Positions 1 through 9,193 of a stretch of 64,000 nt of DNA are shown piece by piece. Position numbers and translations under genes: made by a program. How positions within the stretch are numbered: the stretch's first letter is position 1; each line of letters starts with the position of its first letter. This DNA comes from Zizania palustris. Lineage: Eukaryota > Streptophyta > Magnoliopsida > Poales > Poaceae. The DNA lies in contig JAAALK010000288.1 of assembly GCA_019279435.1 (NCBI GenBank), forward strand, positions 76,418,255 through 76,482,254, given 5' to 3'. Under the pieces are notes generated by a model. It was not told the origin of the DNA. It ran no database searches and saw nothing but the letters and a program-made list of their open reading frames with translations.

Positions 1-198
1 TATTAGCACTGTGTTGGTGTCTTTTCGATTAGGACACCGGTCGTTTTTAGGCTAGATCTTTTTAGGTCCTGTTGATCTGTTTATTTTTCCTTGCTAAGTC
101 TGTCGAGGTGCGTTGGGTTTTGGGAGCAGGCCATTGATTCGAAAGAATTTTTTAGGCGCCCATTCACCCCCCCTCTGGTCGCTACTTTCGGTCCTACA
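1..198 (+). repeat. 3' part of the 5' LTR of element A
   Basis: These bases are identical to 8996-9193. They end in CCTACA, two bases before the primer-binding site. Only the R/U5-proximal part lies inside the window. Confidence 0.93.
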
Positions 199-200
199 AG

Positions 201-212
201 TGGTATCAGAGC
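201..212 (+). other. Primer-binding site of element A
   Basis: TGGTATCAGAGC is complementary to the 3' end of initiator methionine tRNA, the standard primer of plant Ty1-copia elements. It lies two bases after the LTR end. Confidence 0.92.
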
Positions 213-257
213 CTGGTTAGGGTTTTTCCATACCTTAACCGGTTCTAAACCCCAGTA

Positions 258-3017
258 GTGATCATGACGTCTCCTGGCAAGGTCCCGTCCTTGGAAGCTT
301 ATGGCTATAATTATTGGAAGACTCGCATGCGAGCCTATCTCATGAGCCAAAGCTCGGACATCTGGGACATTTGCGTTCACGCTACGTTTGTCATATTGCC
401 AGTTGCTGAGCGTGATTCTCCTGGTATCATTGCCCAGCATGTGAACAATAGCAAAGCGGTGAACATCTTGTTTTCTGGTTTAGGTCCCACTGAGTTTGAG
501 CGTGTGAGCCATCTCTCCACTGCGAGAGAAATCTGGGCGACCCTCCAGGCACACCATGAGGGGACAGCTCAGGTCAAGGCTCGGCTCTATCAGACCTACC
601 GGCGTGAGTACGAGAACTTCACACAAAAGCCGGGTGAATCTGTTGAAGCGTTGTTTGGTCGTTTTCAGTCGATCATAAACAAGCTTCGGGACAACAAGGC
701 TGAGGGTGTTCAGTTGGTCTCAGATCATGAACAGGCACTCAAGGTTCTTCATACCTTGGACCCAAAGATCTGGGAGATCAAGGTATCCTCTATCATTGAG
801 AGCACTTCTTATGATACCTTGACCATCTCTGATTTGTTTAGCAAGCTGAAGGCCACCGAGGTTGATACCCAGTTGAGATCAAATCTCACTGGCTCTGGAT
901 CAAAGTCTCTGGCCCTTGCTACACCTTCTGTTGATCCCTCTTCTGTGAGTTGTGTTGGGTTCTCTTTGATGTCTATCACTGAGGATCAGCTTGAGTCGTT
1001 GGGAGATGATGATTTGTGTCTTTTTAACAACCGGGTGCGTCGTGTCTATGATAAGAGGATGTTCAAAAGACACGGCACAAAGACCAGATGCTTTGAGTGT
1101 GGTGATCCAGGACACTTCATCGCCGACTGCCCCAAGCGCAATGGCCACAAGAAAGGCACCAGTGGTGGCTTCCATGACTCCGGCAAGCACGACAGTTCCT
1201 CCTTCAACAAGGGCAAGCCAAAGACCAGATTCTTCAGAAAGGCCCTGAAGGACTACCGGCGAGAGAACAAGAAGCGCGACAAGGCCTTCTTCGCTGAGAT
1301 GGAGAAAAGCTACTCCAAGCAGTCCACATCTTCTTCCTCTTCATCGAGCTCGAGCGATGATGAGATCATCATCAGGAAGGGGAAGGACAAGGACGATCCA
1401 GCAGGTCTTTGCTTCATGGCCTTCGGTGACAGACCGAAGAGCCGCTCACATCAGCGCCGAAGATCCCGCAAGAGCTTCTGCTCAATGGCTCTTGGGGATA
1501 AGGAAGAGAAGAGCTCCTCCGATGACTCCGACGACGACGACAACGAAAAGGTATCATCCTATGAACGCGAAATCGTTGATTTACTTGAAAGCAATCGTCA
1601 GGAGTTAAAGTATCGGGAAAAACTGCTTAGAGGGGCTAAGAAGAGGATAGATGAGTTAGAGAGTGAGCTTGTCGTGGCCAACAGCAGAATTGAGAGTCTA
1701 TCTTCTTCCCCTTGCTTGGGTGATAGCAGTGAGTGCCCAAAGTGTGAGGTGCTTTTGTGTGACCTGTCGACTCTGAAGTCCAGGTACACAGAAAGGGTTG
1801 ATGAGAGGGACGCTTTGGCCACTGAGCTTGAAAGCGCTCAGCTGGAGCTGAAAGATGCTCAAGCCACTGTCGTCGTACCCTGTGCTGATTGCCCATCTCA
1901 TCTTGCTAGTTTAGCTGAGCTGAAAGTCAAGGGCGATAAGCATCTGGGTGATTTGGAGAGAATGAGAGTTGAGCTTGCGCAGACTAGGCTAGAGCTTGAG
2001 ACATTGTCAGTTCCACCCACTGTCTGTGAGAACTGTCTGTCTCTTAGAATGGAGTTGATTAAGCTGAAAGCCGAGAAGTCTGTCCAGATAGATAGTGAGT
2101 GTGAGACCTGCTTGTCTCAGGTGGAGGTACTAGCTTCTTTGAGAGAGGAGCTAGCTGATTCTCAGAATGAGAACTTTTACCTCCGGTCTATCCTGAGTTG
2201 GATTAGTGCCAGAGAGCCTCAGCTCGGCATGATGATCCAGCAGTTCAAGAGGCAGGATGGGTTTGGGGTAGGTTACACCTATACCAAGGCTGACTTTGAG
2301 AGTGCCATTAGCCGGGCAGTGGAGTGGAGTAAAATGACTCCTGAGCAGAGATATCCCAAGACCCATTCCACTGAGTCTTCCCAGGCTTGTCAGCCCAAGG
2401 ATGGAGTGATCCATGAACCACCAAAAGCTCCACCCAAGAAACCCATCTGGGTTCCAAAGCCCAAACTCCTCCACACTTCTCTTGACTCTCTTCCTGGAAC
2501 CTCTCAACCCAAGAAGCCGACACCAAACACCACTAAGCCCAAGAACCCCAAGCCTCAACCACATCCCAAGAAGCCCACCTATCATTGTGAGTATTGTCAG
2601 AGAGACGGGCATCTTGCGGAGTTTTGCTTCAGGAGGAAGCGAGTTGAGAGAGCAGAGCGTGCTCGTGGTGGTCAGGAGCAGTTCTACCAGCAGGGTGGTA
2701 GACTGCGTGTTCCTCGACGCGGGGAGAGGCTGGAGGCCAGGCCGCGTCGTGTAGGTGGTGGTAGGGGAGACGGCTTTCATGCCCGTGCTCCAGATGGTGG
2801 TGTTCGTTCCGGCAGAACTCCAGGCCGTTTTGGCTACGGACCTGGACCTCGTAGCCGAGGTTTTAGGCAGAACCGAGGACCGCGCTTTGAGCCGCGTTTT
2901 GGTCCAAACTTTTCTGATGATTTCTGCTTTCCGTCTTTTGAGCAGATGGCTCGACACTGGTTTAGCTCTTTTGCTAAACCCGGTGCCGGACCATTTGCTC
3001 CCACTTACAACAACTGA
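258..3017 (+). CDS. gag: Gag polyprotein of Sirevirus A (919 aa)
   Basis: This is the structural protein of the retrotransposon particle, expected to package element RNA in the cytoplasm. The N-terminal part (about residues 1-230) is the copia Gag domain. A CCHC zinc knuckle (CX2CX4HX4C) lies at residues 278-291 and a second at 777-790. Between them are a serine-rich acidic stretch (about 354-368) and a long heptad-like, probably coiled-coil region of about 430-660. That region carries four CxxC pairs at residues 493, 542, 590 and 615. The C-terminus is rich in Pro, Arg and Gly, as in RNA-binding tails. The first ATG after the primer-binding site was taken as the start. There is no internal stop, and the protein is large compared with ordinary copia Gag. 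It stops just before pol, which is in the -1 frame. Confidence 0.9.
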   Translation: MIMTSPGKVPSLEAYGYNYWKTRMRAYLMSQSSDIWDICVHATFVILPVAERDSPGIIAQHVNNSKAVNILFSGLGPTEFERVSHLSTAREIWATLQAHHEGTAQVKARLYQTYRREYENFTQKPGESVEALFGRFQSIINKLRDNKAEGVQLVSDHEQALKVLHTLDPKIWEIKVSSIIESTSYDTLTISDLFSKLKATEVDTQLRSNLTGSGSKSLALATPSVDPSSVSCVGFSLMSITEDQLESLGDDDLCLFNNRVRRVYDKRMFKRHGTKTRCFECGDPGHFIADCPKRNGHKKGTSGGFHDSGKHDSSSFNKGKPKTRFFRKALKDYRRENKKRDKAFFAEMEKSYSKQSTSSSSSSSSSDDEIIIRKGKDKDDPAGLCFMAFGDRPKSRSHQRRRSRKSFCSMALGDKEEKSSSDDSDDDDNEKVSSYEREIVDLLESNRQELKYREKLLRGAKKRIDELESELVVANSRIESLSSSPCLGDSSECPKCEVLLCDLSTLKSRYTERVDERDALATELESAQLELKDAQATVVVPCADCPSHLASLAELKVKGDKHLGDLERMRVELAQTRLELETLSVPPTVCENCLSLRMELIKLKAEKSVQIDSECETCLSQVEVLASLREELADSQNENFYLRSILSWISAREPQLGMMIQQFKRQDGFGVGYTYTKADFESAISRAVEWSKMTPEQRYPKTHSTESSQACQPKDGVIHEPPKAPPKKPIWVPKPKLLHTSLDSLPGTSQPKKPTPNTTKPKNPKPQPHPKKPTYHCEYCQRDGHLAEFCFRRKRVERAERARGGQEQFYQQGGRLRVPRRGERLEARPRRVGGGRGDGFHARAPDGGVRSGRTPGRFGYGPGPRSRGFRQNRGPRFEPRFGPNFSDDFCFPSFEQMARHWFSSFAKPGAGPFAPTYNN

Positions 3018-3019
3018 TT

Positions 3020-6000
3020 GTGCAGGATCGGGGACTGGAGGACGTTTGGATCATGGACTCAGGATGCTCTCGCCACATGACGGGACATCGCAGATGGTTC
3101 TCCAGTCTCACTCCCCCGAGCTCCAAAGAGTACATCACCTTCGGGAACAGTGGTCAAGGGAAAGTAAGTGGCATTGGCTCAATTCGCATTTCAGACCATT
3201 TTTCTTTGAAAAACGTTGCTTTGGTTGGAAACTTGAACTTCAATTTGATTTCTGTTTCGCAACTTCTTGAGGATGGTTTGGAGGTGCGTTTTAAGAAGGG
3301 CAATTCTTCTGTGTTTGATTCTAGAGGGTCTTTGATTTGCCAGATCTTACCTTTCGGTAAGGTTTTTCGGATTGACTTCTCTAGTTCTTTTGGCCCTTCT
3401 CGTTGTTTGATTGCTGGATCTTCTTCTGAGCTCTGGAAGTGGCATAGGAGGTTAGGTCATTTGAGTTTTGACCTGCTAGTCAGGTTGAGCTCTATGGACC
3501 TCATCCGAGGATTGCCCAAGCTTAAGATGGAGAAGGATCTAGTTTGCCATCCCTGTCGTCACGGGAAAATGGTTGCCGCTTCTCACTCACCTGTGACTCA
3601 GGTGATGACTTCGTATCCGGGCGAGCTGTTACACATGGACACTGTCGGTCCAGCTCGGGTACGCTCAGTCGGTGGGAAGTGGTACGCACTTGTGATTGTT
3701 GACGATTTTTCTCGATTCTCGTGGGTTTTCTTTTTGGAGTCTAAGGATGAAACTTTTCTCTTTGTTCATGACCTGATTTTGAAGCTGAAGAATGAGAACA
3801 ATGGTCGTATGCGAGCAATTCGCTCCGACAATGGCTCTGAGTTCAAGAACTCTCAGTTCGTCAGCTTCTGTAGTGATCAGGGTCTTGATCATCAGTTTTC
3901 TGCTCCTTACACTCCCCCACAGAATGGCGTTGTGGAACGAAAGAACCGCACGCTAGTCGAGATGGCCAGGACGATGCTCGATGAGCACAGGACTCCTAGG
4001 CGCTTTTGGGCTGAAGCCATGAACACGGCTTGCTATCTGGCCAACCGCATTTTTCTTAGAGCTTACCTAGGTAAGACCTCATATGAGTTGCGGTTTGGCA
4101 GACAGCCCAAGGTGAGTCACTTGCGAGCATTTGGCTGCAAGTGCTTTGTGCTCAAGAAGGGTGGGCATTTGGACAAGTTTGAGTCTCGTTGCTGGGATGG
4201 TGTTTTTCTTGGTTATGCTTTGCATTCTCGAGGCTTCCGTGTTTGGAACCTCGACTCCCAGCAGCTTGTCGAGACTTGCGAAGTTTCTTTTGATGAGTCC
4301 TTGCCTTCTCTGAATCCTTCTTTTGAGCTTTCTGGTGATGGTGAGCTCGGAGAGTCCATCTTCGAGGAAGATGAGGATACTCCAGCTGCTGATGAGGGTG
4401 GACCTTCTGCACCTCCTGCAGAGCCCACACCTTCTGAGACTTCGACTGAGGACGAGGGCGGACCTCTGATAACTTCTTCCACTTCGATCGAGCCCCCTCA
4501 GTCGAGTCCAGAGGTGCCAGCTGCTGACTCCGGTGAGGTGACTTCAGATCACCAGGGATCCCGAGCAGTTCAGCGTGATCACCCCTCAGAGCTCATCATC
4601 GGTGATGTGTCTACAAGAACTTTGCGATCGTCTGTTGACTCTCTTGCTGTGTTTGCTGAATCTGCTTTTGTTGCATCTTTTGAGCCCAGAGACATTTCTC
4701 ATGCTCTTTCTGACTCGAACTGGATTAATGCCATGCAAGAAGAGCTTGAGAATTTTGTCCGCAATCGGGTTTGGACTCTAGTAGAGCTGCCACCAGGATG
4801 CAACCCCATAGGCACCAAGTGGGTGTTCAAGAACAAGCAAGGTGAAGATGGGGTTGTGGTGCGCAACAAAGCTCGACTAGTTTCCCAGGGTTTTTGCCAG
4901 AAGGAAGGTATTGATTTTGAAGAAACCTTCGCTCCTGTTGCCCGTCTTGAGTCCATTCGCATTCTTTTAGCTTTTGCCGCTTCGAAGGGTTTTAAGCTTT
5001 TTCAAATGGACGTCAAGAGTGCTTTTCTGAACGGGTACATAGAGGAGGAGGTTTATGTTAGGCAGCCCCCCGGTTTCGAAAACCCCAAGTTTCCTCGACA
5101 TGTTTTTAAATTGCAGAAAGCTTTATACGGGTTAAAGCAAGCCCCCAGGGCTTGGTATGACCGGTTAAAGCAGTTTTTGTTGGGGAAGGGCTTTGTGATG
5201 GGTTCTGTGGATAAGACTCTCTTCTTGCTCAGAGATGCTTCAGATTTTTTAGTTGCTCAGATATACGTGGACGATATTATCTTTGGCGGTACTACTAACG
5301 ATCTTGTGTCCAAGTTTTCTGAGCAGATGCACAGCGAGTTTGAGATGAGCCTCATGGGTGAGCTCAAGTACTTTCTAGGGCTCCAGATCAAGCAGACCAA
5401 GGACGGCACCTTCATCCACCAGGGTAAGTACACTCGGGACATGTTGAAGAAATTCGACTTTGGTGGAGAGCTGAAGCCTCAGATGACCCCAATGGGTACA
5501 TCTGGGGGCCTGGACAAGGACGAGAGCGGCGTCAAGGTCAATGAGAGAGAGTTTCGAGGGATGATCGGTTCGCTGCTGTACTTGACGGCGACGAGGCCAG
5601 ACATACAGTTCGCCGTGGGACTGTGCGCGCGCTTCCAGTCTTCACCACGCGCGTCTCATCGGCAAGCTGTCAAGCGCATCTTCAGGTATCTTACCTATGC
5701 GCCTGATCTCGGTCTTTACTATTCAGCATCATCTTCTCTTGATTTATCTGGCTTTTCGGACGCTGACTTTGGTGGGTGCCGGTTGGATCGCAAGTCGACT
5801 TCCGGTACTTGCCAGTTTCTCGGTTCTTCTCTTGTCTCTTGGTCTTCTCGAAAGCAATCTGGAGTTGCTCTTTCGACCACTGAGGCTGAGTATGTAGCTG
5901 CTGCTAGCTGCTGCTCACAGTTGGTTTGGATGATTTCCACTCTGAGAGATTTTGGGTTGTTCTTTCCTACCAGAGTTCCTTTGTTTTGCGACAGCACCAG

Positions 6001-6214
6001 TGCTATTAGTGTAGGGAAAAACCCATGTCTTCATTCAAAAACCAAACACATTGATGTGCGCTTTCACTTTTTGCGGGATCAATATGAGAAAGGTGTCATT
6101 GACCTTGTTCATGTTGATACCCATCATCAGTTGGCTGACATTTTCACCAAACCCCTAGATCAGTCTACTTTTGAGCGTTTACGAGGGGATTTGGGTGTTG
6201 TGTATCCTTTCTAG
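3020..6214 (+). CDS. pol: Pol polyprotein of Sirevirus A: protease, integrase, RT, RNase H
   Basis: Residues are counted from position 3020. The aspartic protease has its DSG motif at residue 13. An HHCC finger of the integrase (HRRLGH ... CHPC) follows at about 140-185. The integrase core has D207, D270 and E306, giving DD35E spacing. The reverse transcriptase shows the KARLV and QMDVKSAFLNG blocks and the catalytic YVDD at 749-752. RNase H follows with SDADF and TEAEY motifs, and the protein ends at DLGVVYPF. The order IN-RT-RH marks it as Ty1-copia. There is no natural ATG at the start: the frame is open from 2978, overlaps the end of gag by 40 bases, and lies -1 to gag. Expression is therefore probably by frameshifting, or by splicing into the TTGTGCAG acceptor-like site at 3018-3025. 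All catalytic residues are present. Confidence 0.92.
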   Translation: MQDRGLEDVWIMDSGCSRHMTGHRRWFSSLTPPSSKEYITFGNSGQGKVSGIGSIRISDHFSLKNVALVGNLNFNLISVSQLLEDGLEVRFKKGNSSVFDSRGSLICQILPFGKVFRIDFSSSFGPSRCLIAGSSSELWKWHRRLGHLSFDLLVRLSSMDLIRGLPKLKMEKDLVCHPCRHGKMVAASHSPVTQVMTSYPGELLHMDTVGPARVRSVGGKWYALVIVDDFSRFSWVFFLESKDETFLFVHDLILKLKNENNGRMRAIRSDNGSEFKNSQFVSFCSDQGLDHQFSAPYTPPQNGVVERKNRTLVEMARTMLDEHRTPRRFWAEAMNTACYLANRIFLRAYLGKTSYELRFGRQPKVSHLRAFGCKCFVLKKGGHLDKFESRCWDGVFLGYALHSRGFRVWNLDSQQLVETCEVSFDESLPSLNPSFELSGDGELGESIFEEDEDTPAADEGGPSAPPAEPTPSETSTEDEGGPLITSSTSIEPPQSSPEVPAADSGEVTSDHQGSRAVQRDHPSELIIGDVSTRTLRSSVDSLAVFAESAFVASFEPRDISHALSDSNWINAMQEELENFVRNRVWTLVELPPGCNPIGTKWVFKNKQGEDGVVVRNKARLVSQGFCQKEGIDFEETFAPVARLESIRILLAFAASKGFKLFQMDVKSAFLNGYIEEEVYVRQPPGFENPKFPRHVFKLQKALYGLKQAPRAWYDRLKQFLLGKGFVMGSVDKTLFLLRDASDFLVAQIYVDDIIFGGTTNDLVSKFSEQMHSEFEMSLMGELKYFLGLQIKQTKDGTFIHQGKYTRDMLKKFDFGGELKPQMTPMGTSGGLDKDESGVKVNEREFRGMIGSLLYLTATRPDIQFAVGLCARFQSSPRASHRQAVKRIFRYLTYAPDLGLYYSASSSLDLSGFSDADFGGCRLDRKSTSGTCQFLGSSLVSWSSRKQSGVALSTTEAEYVAAASCCSQLVWMISTLRDFGLFFPTRVPLFCDSTSAISVGKNPCLHSKTKHIDVRFHFLRDQYEKGVIDLVHVDTHHQLADIFTKPLDQSTFERLRGDLGVVYPF

Positions 6215-7591
6215 GATATTTTGCGTCAGTTTTTCTTTCTTCTTTACTCTTTTCTTGAGTCTTTTTGTGTGTGTTCATATCATACATATTCACATATCAC
6301 ACTTTTAAGCCTGCTTCTGTTATATGATTGAACTGCTTTACTTATTCTAGCTGGTACATGCTTTTGATTACTTGTCGATGATCATGCTTTGTTTCAGTTC
6401 ATTTGATATGTCTGATATCTGTCATATGCATGGCTTTTACACTTTAAACTTGAAAAATGATCACCATTGCTTCTGGTAACTAGCATGTGTAGGCTGAGTG
6501 CTTTTGCTATCTGTTACATGCCTTGTAGCTAGTTCATCACATAGATGCAAATATGCAACTTGGACATCTTTATGCTTTAACATGGAAAATATGCTATAAA
6601 AATGATAAAAAATCAAAAATGAATGAAAATTCCATGCCTTTTTATGCTTGAGTTGAAAAGATCCAAGTGGGTTTGCTTTGTCGCATTGCATTGTTCTGGA
6701 CTGCTTACCATAGCACTTTGGTATGAACTAGGACAGTGTAGTGTATGCCAAGACCAATGTCTTAAGCTTCCGATGGTCCAGTTCTGGCCTAGGCTTGACT
6801 TGGTCGGTTAGCATAAGGTTTGACATGCAAATAACCCTTGGCAAAAATGAAAAAGGAAAATGAAAAAGCCTGAAAATTGAAAAGACAACAAGTTTGCTGA
6901 AGCACTTTGTTTTGGACAATGCTTATCTTGGTAGATATCAGTTAGCTTCTGCATCTCATGTCTTACCTCGCTTGTTAACTGGAAAATGTGGTGATGCTTT
7001 TGTTTGCAAAATCTGAAAAATGCGTGCTAATGACTTTCTTTAGATATCATCTGTTGCACTGATCATGCCATGTGTCTTAGACAGTATGTCTTTTGCTATA
7101 GTTGTTAGATGTTGTAATTGCAGTCAATCATATCTGAGAAGCATGCTTTCTGCACTCCACTTGCACCCCAGTTGCATTCATTGCATATTTTGAGGGGGAG
7201 TTGCATTTCCGGGGGAGTCAGTGTCGTTTTTAGAGTGCTTGATGAGTTCACTTGTCAACAAGGGGGAGAAATTTTGGTATAAGAGTTTAAGGGGGAGTTT
7301 TGACTTTCTCTGGGATTTGTTTCAGGGGGAGTTTTTGTCTCGTTTGTCCTTACTCTTTTGATATCCTTGTTGATGTTTCTGAGACTGCACTCATTTTGAG
7401 CTTTTACTTTTGGTTAACCATAATGACCGTTTCTTGCTTTTGTTCGGCTTTTGGTCATTAGGGTTAAAACTTTTACTTTATTTTCTTCTTCTTTGTTTTC
7501 TTGTGTTTTGTTTTCGTGTTTCCACGGTTGCTTGCAGGTACTGAAAGCTGAAGAAGAGAAGTGTTGACAATGCACTCATCAAGGGGGAGAT
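6215..7591 (+). other. Non-coding spacer of element A with repeated polypurine tracts
   Basis: There is no open frame of note between the pol stop and the 3' LTR, and no envelope-like gene. The last 400 bases carry five GGGGGAG-type tracts (near 7191, 7210, 7261, 7290 and 7326). The one that abuts the LTR (AAGGGGGAGAT, 7581-7591) is the expected plus-strand primer. Multiplied polypurine tracts are a known Sirevirus feature. Confidence 0.8.
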
Positions 7592-9193
7592 TGAGGAGCC
7601 ATGCTGAATAGCGTGGGCCTCATGGCTCCAGATGTGATGAGTCATTGTCAACGATAGTCAAAGAGGACTGAAAAGAGAGAGAAGACCTGCTGCGTCTGGG
7701 CCGCGTGTGACTCAGGTACACGGGCAGCGAGCGACTGTCGGGCAGAGGGGCCGCGAAGTCGGGCTGGCCCAATCCGGGTACATGGGCTAGGAGCAGTAGA
7801 GGATCCACTGGACTGTTGACCGGGATTGACTCAGGTACACGGGCGGCGAGTGATTGCCGGGCTGAGGGAGCCGCGGAATCGGGCCGGCCCAATCCGGGTA
7901 CCCGGTGCGAAGACGGTGGACGCTTTGTCAGTTTCAGCGCAAAACTGACGACCGTTGATTTCGGATCTGACCGTCCTGAGGCGAAGGCGTAGCTGCTACG
8001 AAAGCTCCGCATCAGGACAAGTTACCTTTATTTAGGTTTTTACTATTTTGCCTTTAGGCCCACAGTCTGTCAGTCGAGTCTGTAAAAATATCCTAAGGGC
8101 AGTTTGGTCTTTTCCATTTATTTTAGCGTCTGTAAAAAACCCTAGGAGTATTTCTGCATTTTACCCATTTATTGGGCTGCCTATAAAAAGGCCCCAATCC
8201 CTAGGGTTAGGGTTAACTCTTTTCAATTAAAAATTTCTGAGTTCATTTTTTACACCTGTCTCCTTCCTCCCAGCCACCACTGCTCTTTCCCAGTTTTCAC
8301 ATCACCGGCATCGATTTTTCCTTCGAGCCACCGTGGAAGTTGCCAGCGTTGGATCCGGTTTTCTCAGGGAATACTATTCCCGGTTTTTCTTCTTCCTGGT
8401 TTTCTCTGCAACCCGGCTGGTGTTGTGTGGCGGCGGAGAACGCAACAGGCGGCGGCGGCGATCGGTTGTGCTACGAGGAAAACGCGTGAGCAGCGCTTAG
8501 CGCTAAGCGACGCACGTGGCAAAGTGCTGCACAGCTGTTTGCTTGCGACAACACCACGCCGATAGAGAAGATTCGAGCGGAAGCAGGAAGGCGTGACATG
8601 TGAGCGAAGAAGCCAGGAACCAGGAGCTATTAGCGCACGCAAATCAAGGTACCACTGTAGCAACACGATTAGGATTAAACTAATTACTTTTTCCTCGAAA
8701 ATCGTGTCTATGCTTTTTGTCTCATAGTTTTAGCCGGATTAAATTTGCTCCCTGGTAATTTCGCCTTGTCTTGATTTACGAGCATAAACAGAGTTTTTGT
8801 TGTTCAGTTATTTTTATTCTGTGATATGCATATACATTGATTCATCTGTGTAAATCCAATTGCATGTCATATGTCTGTTTAAATGCATGATAACCGTAAC
8901 ATTTGTTTTATGTCTACACATTTGTGTGAACTATGAGTTTAATTAAATACTTGTTGAATCTAATGATTAATCTGTGAGTAATCTTTTAATCTGCCTATTA
9001 GCACTGTGTTGGTGTCTTTTCGATTAGGACACCGGTCGTTTTTAGGCTAGATCTTTTTAGGTCCTGTTGATCTGTTTATTTTTCCTTGCTAAGTCTGTCG
9101 AGGTGCGTTGGGTTTTGGGAGCAGGCCATTGATTCGAAAGAATTTTTTAGGCGCCCATTCACCCCCCCTCTGGTCGCTACTTTCGGTCCTACA
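7592..9193 (+). repeat. 3' LTR of element A (1602 bp)
   Basis: It starts TGAGGAGCC directly after the polypurine tract and ends CCTACA, matching the end of the 5' LTR fragment. It contains a TATA box at 8182 and the conserved terminal block ATTCACCCCCCCTCTGGTCG that is also found in elements B and D. Confidence 0.92.
8182..8216 (+). promoter_or_regulatory. LTR core promoter: TATA box plus telo-box-like motif
   Basis: TATAAAAAG at 8182-8190 is followed by AGGGTTAGGGTT at about 8203-8214. The reverse complement of the latter contains AACCCTAA, the core of the plant telo-box. The same arrangement occurs in both LTRs of element D (TATA at 47754-47761 and 56838-56845 on the minus strand, with AACCCTAACCCTA beside each). 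Transcription of the element is inferred to start near here. Confidence 0.6.

Larger units (their letters stand above)
1..9193 (+). mobile_element. Sirevirus-type Ty1-copia LTR retrotransposon A (left end outside window)
   Basis: The visible order is the last 198 bases of the 5' LTR, a primer-binding site, gag, pol in copia order (protease, integrase, RT, RNase H), a non-coding spacer with repeated GGGGGAG tracts, and a complete 3' LTR. The 198 visible 5' LTR bases match the 3' end of the 3' LTR at every position. Both reading frames are open, so the copy is young and may be coding-competent. The large Gag with zinc knuckles, the multiplied polypurine tracts and the long LTR are Sirevirus traits. 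The element interrupts the RT gene of another Sirevirus (B) in the same orientation. Its left boundary and target duplication lie outside the window. Confidence 0.93.

Noticed and set aside
81..440. Minus-strand open frame across the A LTR and start of gag
   Set aside because: It is a shadow of the LTR and the gag frame. The same kind of frame appears on the plus strand beside the D copy (55462-55737).
2151..2957. 268-codon minus-strand frame inside gag of A
   Set aside because: It lies wholly opposite the real gag frame, has low-complexity composition and matches no family.
8199..8216. Interstitial telomere array
   Set aside because: There are only two TTAGGG-like units, far too few for a telomeric array. 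It is kept only as a telo-box-like promoter motif.
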